Assembly (NCBI RefSeq): GCF_020382885.2
Contig: NC_058508.1
Coordinates: 3,154,055-3,218,054, forward strand
Direction: 5' to 3'
Source of the DNA: Scatophagus argus
Lineage: Eukaryota > Chordata > Actinopteri > Scatophagidae
Length of the DNA: 64,000 nt
The notes under the pieces are model-generated. The model was not told the origin of the DNA and searched no databases. It was given only the letters and a program-made list of their open reading frames with translations. The translations under genes were made by a program, and so were the position numbers. Below are positions 38,319-50,656 of the stretch, one piece after another; the stretch's first letter is position 1; every line of letters starts with the position of its first letter.

Positions 38319-41064
38319 TGTGGTCTTTGAAACATCAGATGATGTGCAAAGGGTCCAAGGCTCCTCTCAGTGACCACCACAACAAGTGTCTTTTTTGTTG
38401 TAGTATTATTGGTCAAAGAGTTAAGTCCCTACAACATCAAGACGATCCCACCTTGCTGCTCTGTTGAATCTGCTCAGCATACAGGTATAGAAAATGCTGC
38501 TTTTTGAATGAAATCTTCTTTCTTCAGGGCTGACTGTGATAAAAATAAGCAAAAAAAAAATATCATTTCAGCTGTGCTTTCCTCTGAGGTTTACATTGTA
38601 AAAAATATAGGCAGATTATAGCAACAAGCATTAAGTCAAGTATCTTAAAACAGGCCCACTCAACAGTAAACTACTTCAAAAGCTCACTAACATAGCTCTC
38701 CTGATATAGCATTGCACTCTTACAGCACAGTCCATCACACATTTTTTTTAATTTATTAATTCCATATCAAAACATGGTCCATTAGGTATACTTTCAAAAA
38801 TGGAAATTGACCATGAACAGTTTTTTGGTCAGAAATGTGTTATGTTAGTAGCAGCTAATGTACCCTAGAGAGACAAGGAGCCTGTTTCCAGTCTTTACAG
38901 ACATAATGGTATTGATGTTCCCATCTGACTTTCGGCAAGGAAATAATAATTAATATATTATACTCTGTTAGACTGCTGCTTCATCCTTTACCTTAGTTTA
39001 CCACCTTTACCTATGGTAAAATGTCTGAATACACACTCCACCACTGCCATTGTTATTAGCTATTTTTACCCATACTTCTGCTTTCACCACAACTATTACT
39101 TCTACAAATAGCCTGATTATTGTTATTATTTATTTCTACTACTAGTACAAGTACTACTACTGCTACTTCTAGAGCATAATAACATTGCCAACAGTGTTCT
39201 GGTAGAAATAATAGCGGCACTAAGGTTATCAACACTAATCTTCCATTGTCAGTGCACCCTGACCTGCAGAGAGGCAGCAGTTGAGAGGCTTGGCAGTTTG
39301 TATGGGGAGATAAAGAAGACAGACACACAGGCAGGGCAGGGCAGAGCCAGCCTGTCTTACCACTCTTAGCAACTTTGACCTACTTCTAGATAGGTTTGGT
39401 AACCACCTGCCACCCCTGCACTGCCTCTCTGCAGCCACATGATGTAATTGCCCATGTTCGTCTGGAAAAACCCTCTCCCTGTCTCCTCCCTCCTACAAGA
39501 CACTGGGTTTACTTTTAATGCTATGGTAACCTGTTTACACAAGCCACAGTGGAACAGCTGACTATAACTGGAGTTTGGACACTTTTCAGCACCACCTAAA
39601 GACCCAGGGATATAATTAACTAATTAACTATACAGAATATTCTCATTTTTACATTTCAGTGTGGTGTAATGTATCATCTAATACATGGTCTAGTCAAGTA
39701 TAATCTTGTACTGTGTGGTCTAGAGGAAATTAGGGTCTTAGTATTGCTACACACACAGTCTGTTGCCACATTGAGAGAGGTAGGTGCTTTACTGTATAAC
39801 AAAACAAACAGAAACAATGCCACAGTTCTTCAGTTAAAATAATGCCATTTGAGTATTTTTTTCTTTGCTGTTTGTCTTCTTACTTTTTGTGGATAGTACT
39901 TTATTCCTGTTACTGTTTTTATTTTCTCTATGTTTTTTATGAGCTGCCAGGTGGACAAACAGAATTTCCCATCTTGGTGAACGATACATTTTTATTCTTT
40001 TCTAATAGTATAAAAGTCTTGTGGACTTTGGTCTAACACTATTACCATTAAAAACTATCATGTTATTATTTTACATGATAGTTTATTGTGTTTTGGTTAA
40101 TAGGCTGCTGCTGCATGTGGTCAGCATAAGTCTTGCTCCTCAAACTTCTTAAGAATTCATATCAGAATATACCTTAAGCATCAGGTGTTAAAGTACTCAT
40201 AAAGTACAAAAATTGCCCCTTCATGTCATATTGTTGTAGGCTTGTAGGTGAAAGTGAAGTTAATTCGAAGTGTTGCACATACTGTGAATAGTGTAATGTA
40301 TAAGAATCCATCATATTTCATGAGCTCATCATGTTTAATACAAAATCTTAGTTTATGAGGTAACCAACAATTGAACGTCTCAGATAAACGTAGAGGAACA
40401 GTACAATATTTCCATCTGAATTGTAATGAAGTAGAAGCAGCATGCAAATAAAATACTCAAGTAATGTGCAAGAATATACTTGTACTTAGTTCTATCCCAC
40501 CAGTGGTGGTCAAGTCGCCTACTGTAACCATGCACTAACGTTGGATGATATAAATACAACGTTACTGTCTGAACCAACTGATATTTCTTTCTATCATTGC
40601 CATTCTGTGGTGATTGTTAAAGCTGTCATGTTGTTTTCCTCTCATGAAGGAAATCGATCCGTAGATCAGGCGGAGCAACAGGTTGCACAATGTTTTCATC
40701 ACTCGCTGCTATTAAAGCGATGGCTGTAACACACTTATGACGCGGAAGCTACAGAAATATCACTTTGACAAAAAAAAATACCTCAAACACGCGCAGAAAA
40801 CGCGGACAGTGAGTCACCGGACAGTGGCAGGAAAACAAACACAGGCTATAGCAACATTACAGGAATATCACATCGATTCCACTGGCGATTCCACACTGTG
40901 AGATCACTCCTGACTTTTCGAGAATATTATCATAAAATCAGAGAAAAGCGCCTTACCAGAGGCGGTTTCTGACTGCTCACTTGTCAGCAGCGCGTCAGTA
41001 GTTTCAGTTGCCTTCTGACTGTCCCACGGTCTCACTTTCTCGTGTGGGTGGGATCTTTATAAAG
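38319..41064 (-). promoter_or_regulatory. nfe2l1: nfe2l1 5' UTR exons and promoter
   Basis: The exon carrying the ATG extends upstream to an acceptor (TATCACAG) at about 38534, so 38319-38533 is 5' UTR. A first exon ends at 40957 with donor GTAAGG, and its upstream side carries a TATA element at 41055-41064. This predicts transcription start near 41030. A CRE/ATF-like TGACGTC lies at 41078-41084 and an AP-1-like TGAGTCA at 40810-40816. The intron between holds AT-rich sequence without clear features. Placement is from sequence only. Confidence 0.55.
41055..41064 (-). promoter_or_regulatory. nfe2l1: TATA box of nfe2l1
   Basis: CTTTATAAAG, self-complementary, about 100 bases upstream of the inferred first-exon donor on the minus strand. 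It is followed by a GC-richer segment with CTGACG and CGCGCTG. Confidence 0.55.
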
Positions 41065-42689
41065 TGACATCCCGGGATGACGTCTAATAACTCCACCCAG
41101 GGACAAGAAAAAAAAAAAAAAAAGAAACTCTATATGTGTCTGAACATGTTTTTGGGACTGTGTGTGAGAAAATATCTATTGGAGTGTGTGAGAAAATATC
41201 TATTGGAGTGTGTGAGAGTGGAAGTTATTCAAAAACATTATTAAAGGAACTCTTCTTGCTAACAGGGGGAAAAAAAATGGCTTTTTAAAAAATGATTGTA
41301 TTTACTCCGTTTGGTATATATGTCAGACAGACAAAAACAGAAAGAAAGGAGAATAAACTGAAAGATCCGTAGGAGAGAATTTTCATGTGGTGGAATTATT
41401 TAAAAGCTGCATAGTCCACTTCAGTCCATTTACACAGTATAGGGCATAATTAGCCTCTCTCTGGGGATAAATCTTACTGTTTCAGCATACCAAGACAGGT
41501 GTTTAGTTGGCTGCTCGATGTGATGGAAAGTTACTGCAAACTATAAGCATACGTGTTATTTTCACAACAAATATATATATATTAACATGGTTAGACTTCA
41601 GATTTTGTTCTTTATTTTGACTAAATGTATAACATTTGACTTAATTTAGATTAACAGTCCATACACAGTTTAGTACAGCATTTCATTTTATTTAGAAAAA
41701 AATGTTTTAAATACATTTCATTACCAGTTTTTGGCAAAAGAGTGAAAGACATGGTGTTGGTGAATCAAAATACAAACATTTAGCTGAATGGAAGGCCACA
41801 TTCAGAGTCATCATCAGTCAAATAGTTAAATGTGCACATTCATGCAGAAATATTCTCCTGTCTGTACTTTAAAGTACTTCAGCAAATGTTTCAGAGGTAC
41901 AAGTAGACCAAAAACATTTCAATCTGCTCAGATTTAAATATTTTCCTGACTTGTATTAAGTGATGTTGGGCCAAACAAACCACAAATCAGGTACAAACCA
42001 CTAACGGGACAAGCAAAGGGTCGCATGTTCAAGGCCCATAATAGCTATGTTTGCTGCCACTGTCAGGTGGCTTTGTATGAATACGCCTAAGCTGACATAA
42101 CTGCAAAAGGCAAGAATAAAAATGGCACATACACAAAATCAAAGCACTTAACAGGGTTATTTCTTCTGTAGGGAGCTGATGTTTACGACTTCAATAGACA
42201 TGTTCACATGTTTAATAATCCAAAAGGCACACATAAAACAAAAGCTGACATCAATTGCATCTTAATAAATGCTTAGGCAGAAAGACATGTTAAAGTGGAA
42301 TAATAAACCTTGCAGCCACTTCACAAAACTCAAATTAAAACAGTCAGAATCTGTTAAACCATCCAAAGAATGGACATAATACAGAAAGAAACCCATATTC
42401 CTGAACACAACATGAAGAGGTATGTCCTACAGATGTTTACAACACATTTCTCATGTCTTTATATTACTTTTAAACAAAGCAATGTCTCCACAACCAGCAG
42501 CTAATATAGGCCTACAAGACCTTTCTATTTGTCAAATACCTTGAGTCAACATTTCATGTACAAAATTATCTTCTAAAACTGCTGAAATACCCTTCCTTCA
42601 TAATAGTGGATGTAATGTGTTAAGGTTCATGGAATGGAATCCCATTTTTACTACTTGTTGATGGTATCTGTGAATACCTCAGACACCTT

Positions 42690-43560
42690 TGGTGAATAAT
42701 AATCAAATAACAAGACTAAGGGTCTAGAGCAACAGCACTGTTAGTTAAATACTAATGTCAGAATTTTAACATGCTGACAATGGGAATGCTAACATGCTGA
42801 TATTTAGCAGCTAGCCTTCAGCATGTCTTAGTTTAGCATGTTAGTGCTAGCATTAAACACAAAGAACAGCTGATGCCTGTTGAAAACATCATTATTTTTT
42901 CAGTTATAGTGAACCAAAGTGTAGATGGAACTTCAGCTCTGTTCTAGAAGTAAGAAAACTTCCTTCAAAATATGCCATGTGGTTCACACCATGTGTCAAA
43001 ACATGGATAGTGAAGCTGTTGTGTGAATTTTTTTTGCATGTTAACAGCTTGTTTCCACATAAACATGATAACTAAGTGAGGAGGAGGTTGGCCTGCCAGC
43101 TGTGTAACCAGTTTTGTGAAATATTGCATTAAATGACGCATGAACTAGTGCACCCTTTATGTTGCACAGCCAGCATGTTATCACTGCTTGTTAAATATGC
43201 CATCAAACCTTTCACCTTTTCACAGTTAGGTAATCTATCGACTCCCTGTGGTGCACAGTGCATATGTTCTGTTCGAAATCTTGAAAACAGGAGTGACGTC
43301 AGGACTTCTGCTCCAAAATAAAACAAAATACTGAACAAATGGAAAGGACAATGATAGAAATATTGTTCCAACCCCTTTAGTACGTACTGAGATAACTAAC
43401 CTAGTGGTGGCAGTAGAGGGCATGTCAACACTTGAGTCAGTAGGCATCTCACTCTAGGCACCATGAAGCTCTTAGTCCATCCAGTAATTGTTGAGATATT
43501 TTAGTCCGGACCAAAGAAGCCAGCCAGCACTATCCTTAAAGCCACATCACTATCATGGCT
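42690..43560. repeat. Common fish interspersed repeat fragments
   Basis: Contains the GCTAACATGCTGATATTTAG and TTAGCATGTTAGTGCTAGC blocks near 42788-42855, and TTGTTGAGATATTTTAGTCC near 43488-43507. These strings recur in many fish introns. The boundaries are approximate and the copy is broken up. Confidence 0.5.
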
Positions 43561-43872
43561 AAATACAGCACAAATTACAAGGAGAAAATTGCAAACTATG
43601 TCACCACAAGTATTGGGACAGCAACCAACAGACTTTGTTGGTTAGTGGTTATTCATGGTAAGAAGGATTTAAGTTATAAAGTAATTAAGGGTAAACTCAA
43701 AGTTATTCATTTGCTCTAGCAGAGCTTCTCCCAGTTGCCAGCACTGGAAAACTGGGTGAGTTCCACTGGCCAGCAGTGGAAGACTGCAATGCGCAGCTCT
43801 TTAGGCCTTTACTTTCTGGATAAGTAAAGACTTAGAATGTGGCTAGTTTCAAACAAAGGATTTATTTTTCAT

Positions 43873-44194
43873 ATTATAGCACTTCTGGGGCGGCACGTGG
43901 TGCAGTGGTTAGCACTGTCGCCTCATAGCAAGAGGGTTCCAGGTTCGAATCCTGGTCTGGGCCCTTCTACGTGGAGTTTTCATGTTCTCCCTGTGCCTGT
44001 GTGGGTTTTCTCCAGGTACTCTGGTTTTTGGTATCCCACAATACCAAAAACATGCACATTAGGTTAATTGGCTACTCTAAATTGCCCCTAGGTGTGAGTG
44101 TGAGAGTGTGTGGTTGTCTGTCTTTGTGTGTCGGCCCTGCGACCCTGACAGATAAGCGGTATAGAAAATGGATGGATGGATTATAGCACTTCTG
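43873..44194 (+). mobile_element. tRNA-derived SINE-like element with 15-bp target-site duplication
   Basis: Element body 43888-44179. The head carries an A-box-like TGGTGCAGTGGTTAGCACTG and a B box GGTTCGAATCC. A body with CATGTTCTCCCTGTGCCTGT and AATTGCCCCTAGGTGTGAGT follows, and the tail is (ATGG)n. It is flanked by identical ATTATAGCACTTCTG at 43873-43887 and 44180-44194. The exact duplication points to a recent insertion, and the length suggests internal deletion relative to longer copies of the family. Plus orientation, non-coding. Confidence 0.85.
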
Positions 44195-45915
44195 CTTCTG
44201 TTGGTCCTTTATCAATACTATTCTGTTCAACAAGTATTGGACTGAAAGAGCTTATTAGATTTTTTCTGAACTTGTTCTTCATATGAAAACTTCACTTCAT
44301 TTAAGCATTTAAGTCACTTTTCAAACAAAATAATGTAAACACAAAAAAGAAAAGGGAATTCATTTGAAGTCAGTTAATGTGGGTTACTTGAACATCAAAA
44401 GAGTGTCATGATTTTGGTCCGGCCTGTGCCCTTCCACTGTCATCTGCTCTGCTAAGCATGTCCATCTAAACAAATCAAACCATTTTTCTTCATGTCAAAT
44501 AAGAGATCTGCAGCAGGGTGAGATAACTTCAGTTATTTCCAATGCTGCTGAGAGATTTTAGTGACAAAATTCACCTACAGGACAAACAATTCAAGTCAAA
44601 TGGAATAATCTTCTTAAAAAAATCGGACTGATCCTTTTCAAATGAAGACATTTGAGAAAAAACCTAGAATACAAACTTATATCTTACACAAGTTTACGTT
44701 TCTACAACACTTGTAGTGTTCTGTAGCCATATTGGATACTTTTATAGGTACTTCATTGTGCTTGTTGTTTAGCTCAGCATTTACAGCATGGACATATTTA
44801 CATCTCTTTGTAGTTGAATAATATTTTGTTTCTCTTTACACTAGCTATGGCAAAAGAATGAAAAGGCTAATTAGTACTACTACAAGTACCACTTATATGT
44901 CACACTATCAATATTTTGGTTTTGGTTGTGTGTGTGAAGTGTGTGCTGAGACCCTGGAGGAGGTGATGCTGCAGGAAGAAGATAAATCATGTCACTCCCT
45001 CCCATCACAAGGGCCTCTGTGAGGAGAGAAAATGTTCTGACAGTAGACCCTTAAAAAGTAGGAATTTTTCAAAAACACTGTTGTATTTTTTAGAAACCCC
45101 ATATATAATGATGGTCAAGGCGAACTGGCCATCATTAATGTTTGTAACTGTGTGAGATAAAGTCCTAATTTTTAAAACACAGCTGTAATTTTACAAGAAA
45201 AAGTAGAGCAAAAGAGTTGTAAGTTCATGACAGAAATATTAATATTTCAATAATAAAGTTTCGTCATTACTTAAAGTATTAACTTAAGGAAATATTTCTA
45301 CAATATTTTAAAAATTATAACAACATATTGACATAATAATAACATTTTCATATAAAATTGTAACCGTTTTCAAAAGAGTCAGACTTTTTTCCATATATTA
45401 ACGACTAAATTGATGTCACAGCTCTGTGCGCGTTGAGCCCGAGAACATATTGTTTAGATTTGGCAAATCTCTGAGACACACACAGAGCACAAGTCAGTGT
45501 GTCAACACATGGTGACTCAAAGGTGGAAAACAATCCATCATAATAAGGAAGAATAAGTCTATAGTCCCCATATGGCTACGACACTGCATTGTTATGTAGT
45601 GCAAAGACAGAAACGCATCATGTCAAAATAAATGAAATAAAACAATGTAATGTAAACTGCAGTGTCTGGCAAAAGCAGATGATTTGATCATTTTTTGTTA
45701 TGATGATATCTCTAACTTTCTCCTATTGGACCACTTAATGGGCCTACTTGGTCACTGTTGACTTCCAATTAGTTCTTACAACAAACCAAACCACCCTTTT
45801 TGTTCTTGACTCTCTTAGTACTTCACATATCTTTTTTCTTTTTGCTGTCCATCTTGATCTGCAGTAATTCTCTCCTTCACCTGTGTTTCCTCTTCTTGTA
45901 CCTACGTTTTTCCTC

Positions 45916-48900
45916 CTAGGATCCAGCCTCCTGTTCCTGGCCTAGTGCTTCTAAAAGGAGGCCCATGGGTGTCCTCTTCAGACCGATGCTCTCCAGTTTG
46001 TTCTCCAGCTTATTCTTCAGGCTGCGCAGCCTCACCGACGCATGGAGAAGAACCACTGAGAAGGAGCAACAGACACAAAGGTGAGAAGGGATGAAATGCT
46101 GGCTAATAGTTCGTTCAGTCTGACTGGGCTGGCACAGTATACCGCTTCACAAATGACAGTAAATTCTCAAACACTGGATGAGCCTTGATTTATCATAACT
46201 GCAGAGCAAACCAATCTGAAACAAGTTTACATTAAAGACAGGCCTTTATTTCAACATTTTCTTGTTTTATAAGTATATTTCATCACATTATTATATTGTT
46301 ATTTTATATTACTATATTAATTGCACTATGCTCATTTGGTCTCAGAGATTTCTCAAAACTTTATGTGTAATGGTGAAACTGACTCTTTACCTTGATGTAA
46401 ATTATGAAGGGAACTTGTGTTTGGTGATCTGCTGCCCATCTTTATGTTAACTGAAAAAAATCTACAGCATCTTCAGGCAACTTTTGTGCTTTGGTGGACT
46501 ATGCAAGTGTTTTGTGTGTGTGTGTGTACGTGTGTGTGTTCATGTCTCACTCAGTATAGGGAAGGCTATCCCAAACAGGAACACAGCCACACCTCCCAGC
46601 ACCAACATGAAAAGGTAACTGGCCAAAAGAATGGCCAACACTGTGATTGATGGGTGGTTTCTACGGAAACGGCGAATTGGAGCTTGATTCTCAGCAGCCC
46701 AAACGAAACCCACGAACAACAGGGTGACCACCATCGCACCAACAAACAACTGGAAGGGCTGGAAATACCTGAGAGAAAGGAGACAGGGAATGTTGGAAAC
46801 ACATGATGGCATAAAACCACAGCTGTAGAGATGATTCTACAGTTTTCTTATGGTCAACAAATCCCACATGCGCACATGACAGATCTGATAGATCTCTATC
46901 ACATGGAGCTCCATTGCTCCAGTGGCACAGCTCCACTTTCTGCACCAAATATTGACTCGAACATCATATGTGGATTTATACACCATTGAAAATAGTCCCC
47001 ACAAACATACACTTTCCCACTGTTTAATTAACACTTCATGAAAAACTACAGTGACCTGGAGCCTATACTACAAAGCAGAGGTACCTACAGGTGTAACACC
47101 TGCATGCTGCCTCTTCACCTAACCTGCAGGTTACTACACTGTTATACAGTTCACTGTTAAAAAAGTGCCACCAACTGACCAATTATTTCTCTGGAAACAT
47201 CATTCATTCATTGATAGAAGATCCCAGAACGTGTTGCCAAGGCCCTGGGAGGTGGCCCCTCCTCTCCTCTTAACTAATTTTTTTTCACTGGCAGAGCCAT
47301 TTCGTTGTGCTTCTGTATACTCATATCATCCTACAATAGAGACAGTTTAAGCACTAAAGGCTTCTACCTGTAAGATATCAAAGTGCTGCTGTGAACTGTG
47401 ATTCACATCATTGCCCGTTTTTTTAGACAGACCGAGAATACATATATGCAACACATTATTTTATGGAATACCACAATGTAATTATCATATTTACTTGTGT
47501 CCTAATGATTGGACAGTAATAATGATAGCTTGTTAATGTATGCTTTCACACAGTTGGCAAGTTTTGCCAGCGCTGCCTTGATTTTAGTCCGGATTAAGTG
47601 ATTATCTTCATATTTATCTAATATCATAGTCTTGCTCTTCATTTGTAAAGTAAGCCACTTCAAGTAGAGTTGACCATGTCTGTGACTGTCCATATGCTGC
47701 AAACACCTCCCCTTTTATGTGAACATGCTCATGGACACATTGGGAAATCCTGTGTGGACTTATCAAGTTGAAAACTTCTTAGCAAAAGTTAAGCTAAGTG
47801 AAGCCAGATAACATAAAAATATCCTGGGTATGTTAAACCAGTACAAGGCCACAGCTGTTTTAGGAAATTTCTAAGCAGCTGGAAAGAGAGCCATTTTTTT
47901 AAAAGTAGCTGTAATTGTTACAAAGCTCCAGCAGCTACCTTTCCTCTGTACCCTGTTGGGTCTGATTCTACAGTTCTATATTTAGACTCTAGAGCTGAAT
48001 ATCTGATCCCAGCCTTACATCACAAAACCACCTTTGTTCTAGTCTTTCCCTATCTAGCAAGAAAACAATATGGCAAACGGACAGTTTGGATCTCTGAGTT
48101 TAACAGTCTCTGAAGGCAAGCTTACAAAGAGTAAGAAGCACAGCTCGCAGTCCAAACCAGGTTTTTGCATTCTGCCAAATGAGGCGTCTTTTTTTGCAGT
48201 CAGACTGTTTGACTCGATCAGACTCGACTCAAACAGGGGGAGGTTTATTCTCGTCCACTTACATGTGCTCCATAAGAACCATAAGACTGAAGTTGAAAAC
48301 TGCTTTTAAAAATGATACTGTATATTTGTGAGGCTTTTGAAGATCTACTTCAGTGACGACCAGTGAGCTTGGATCTTCAGCTGCATGATATTGGGGAAAA
48401 AATGAGAATGCGATAAAAGTCCAATGCTTCTGTCAGACTTTCACAAATAAAGCAAATCCTCCCCATGGACTGACAGATGGAGAAAGAGTAGGTGTAGAGG
48501 TATTTGGGAAAAACAACACCTTTCTTGAACTTTACAAATAGACTTGTGCGTAATCCACCATTTCTAAAGTATTAAAATGTATGTTTAATTCACGTGGTGG
48601 AACAGATAAACAGACTTAAAAGATAAACAGGCATTTCTCGTCGATCAGTCACTAAAACTCAGAACCTTGAGAAGGTTTGAGAACGTTTCCCTTTTGTATA
48701 AAGCAGCAAAAAAAGTTATTTGAGTTCATCTGTCTGAGTTGACATTTCGTATTCTGACTACTGCACATGGGCAGGCTGCGACGTCAGGGATGAAGTGATT
48801 GGGTGTGAGAGCCACAGACATGATAGAGCAGTGGTACAGTATTGACAGACTGTTGGTTTTGGTGTGTCTGAAATCAATCATTCATTCACTCATTCACTAA

Positions 48901-50656
48901 AGTCTATGCAACAGAGTAGTTTTCAGTAGGGGGTAAACTGAAATGTAAGACTCATAATCATTTTGTCTAATCATTGACTGGTCATTTGTTAGGATTGTAA
49001 GATTGGCATGTATACAATATGATGCATTGCACTGTGTGGTTGTTAGCAGAAGGTAGTGTACATACCATTAACTGCTTTCTCATTGAGTTGAGGGAATTTC
49101 TGTGTGCACTACATAGAGCATAAATTATACATCCAGATATCACACACTAAGATGAAATGGAGTGAATATGATGTAAATATGGAGTGATGCTGGAAACTTT
49201 GCTTCACTTTTCATGGGATTTAATGACATTAAGAAAAATACAAAACAAGGCCAATCTTATCTTTAAAGGGGTTTTGCTCATATTCTTTATACCTTTAACA
49301 AACAGTGATTATGGTGTCTGCCATCAAACTGAATAGGAGATCTCATTCTTCTTTCACTCTGAAGCTGGTCAATTGGTCTAATGTTGTGTGTTGTATTTTC
49401 TTAGGCTTTCGATAAAAAATTATGCCCAGTGACTGCAAATCGCTATGTGCAATGCTTCGCCCAAGTGAAGTTTACACCCATCAGCGACAACATTAACACC
49501 ACTGACAGGTGCAGTGAATAACATTAATCATCTGTTTACATAGCAATGTTCTGCGTGGAAATCTTGGGTTCTGGCAATCATCTCGATGTTCTTTGACACA
49601 CACCACCCACATAAACAGTGCAGACCAAATACCCCCTCCCCCTGTACACACACACACACAGTAACAGCTCTTCCTGTCAGCAGCATCCTCCACCCCAGCT
49701 GGACTCCATCACATTTTGAAAACAGAATGTCTCAAGGACCACAACAGACTGCCCAGATCCTAACCTGATCAAGAGATGCACCGGAATGAGCCAAATCCAC
49801 CCTCCCACCTGGAGGTCCCACCCTAACTGCACAGGACCCAACATTCCGATGCTGGTGACCACAAATCACCCCCAAAGGTCCTTTGTCCCTTCCCCTGACA
49901 GGTCAGAGCTGTTCTGACAGCACAAGGGGGACCTACAAAATATTAAGCAGATGGCTTTAATGTTGTGGCTGACTGGTGTGTATTCTGCTTTGTGTTTTCT
50001 TTGTAGTGGTAGAAAGAAAGCAAAAACCAGAATTTTACATAGATGAATTCAGCTACTTCCAAGTCAAATCTGAGCTTCAGGGTGCAACAAAAACAGAAAT
50101 TATGTCAATTTTTAAATTCTCCTGTGGCTTTCCCTTTAACTGACAGCCTCCCTAGGACGTCTTCTTCTAACACAGAGGGGTCATTGAGACTACAGAGACC
50201 ACAGAAGAAGATCCGATTTCATTTCACTCTGACCTCCATTCATTAATTCAAACTTTGTCTCATCTGTTAAACTGTGTACATGTACACAAATCTGTGTCAT
50301 GGTGGTACAGATAAGGCTCAGTGTCGGTGCTGTTGGAAATGCAAAGACAACATCAAGCACGGCAGCAAAACAGAAACAGAAGAATATCAAAAGTTCACCG
50401 TGACAGAGTTAGTGTGTACAGGATATACAGGACGGGGGGGGGGGGGGGGGTGACCACGTCAGAATAATGAAACTTACCCCACCATGAGCAGGAGGCCCAG
50501 TGCGGACAGGAAATAATTGCTCTGGTAGTATAGCAGGTTGTTGATGATGCGGTTGTTCCAGCGGTCCAGGTCGCGCACATCGGGCACGGCGAACCGGGCC
50601 GAGTTCAGGAGAAAATCATCCAGGCTCCGGAGGGGTGGCGGCTGCACGGCTGCCAT
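45916..50656 (-). CDS. praf2: PRA1 family member 2
   Basis: Small membrane protein of the PRA1/JWA family; relatives act in ER-Golgi trafficking and Rab GTPase handling. Exons 50656-50478, 46768-46551 and 46055-45916 join exactly (179+218+140 nt) to give 178 residues, the same length as human PRAF2. It starts [37 protein letters not shown] opens the first hairpin. Two pairs of hydrophobic segments ([13 protein letters not shown] to [16 protein letters not shown], and [16 protein letters not shown] to [11 protein letters not shown]) flank a basic loop RRFRRNHP. The C-terminus [20 protein letters not shown] is strongly conserved. ATG at 50654-50656 has A at -3 and G at +4; an upstream in-frame ATG is ignored because similarity begins here. 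The gene is divergent from copz2 and 1.5 kb away. In human PRAF2 is X-linked, so this position is unusual relative to mammals. Confidence 0.93.
46769..50477. other. praf2: praf2 intron 1
   Basis: A 3.7-kb intron with a mariner-like element at 49475-49980 and a 17-19 base G run at about 50435-50452 close to the donor. The remaining sequence is AT-rich with no coding signal. Confidence 0.8.
49475..49980 (+). mobile_element. Internally deleted mariner-like transposon
   Basis: Flanked by TA at 49473-49474 and 49981-49982. The ends are inverted: the left starts CACCCATCAGCGACAACATT, and the right, reverse-complemented, reads CACACCAGTCAGCCACAACA. The interior has transposase remnants in order: AATGTTCTGCGTGGAAATCT, TTTGACACACACCACC, and near the 3' end CAGCACAAGGGGGACCTAC. 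Most of the transposase gene is deleted and stops are present. It is inserted in praf2 intron 1. Confidence 0.75.

Larger units (their letters stand above)
41065..45915. other. nfe2l1 promoter flank to praf2 3' end, intergenic
   Basis: About 4.8 kb without genes. It contains an A-tract at 41108-41124, a 24-bp direct repeat (TGTGTGAGAAAATATCTATT unit) at 41161-41216, a Tc1 fragment near 41467-41494, common fish repeats at 42690-43560, and a SINE with exact target-site duplication at 43873-44194. The right end should include the praf2 3' UTR. Confidence 0.5.

Noticed and set aside
42001..42070. SINE or tRNA B-box-like string (ATGTTCAAGGCCC)
   Set aside because: No A box, tail or target-site duplication could be found around it.
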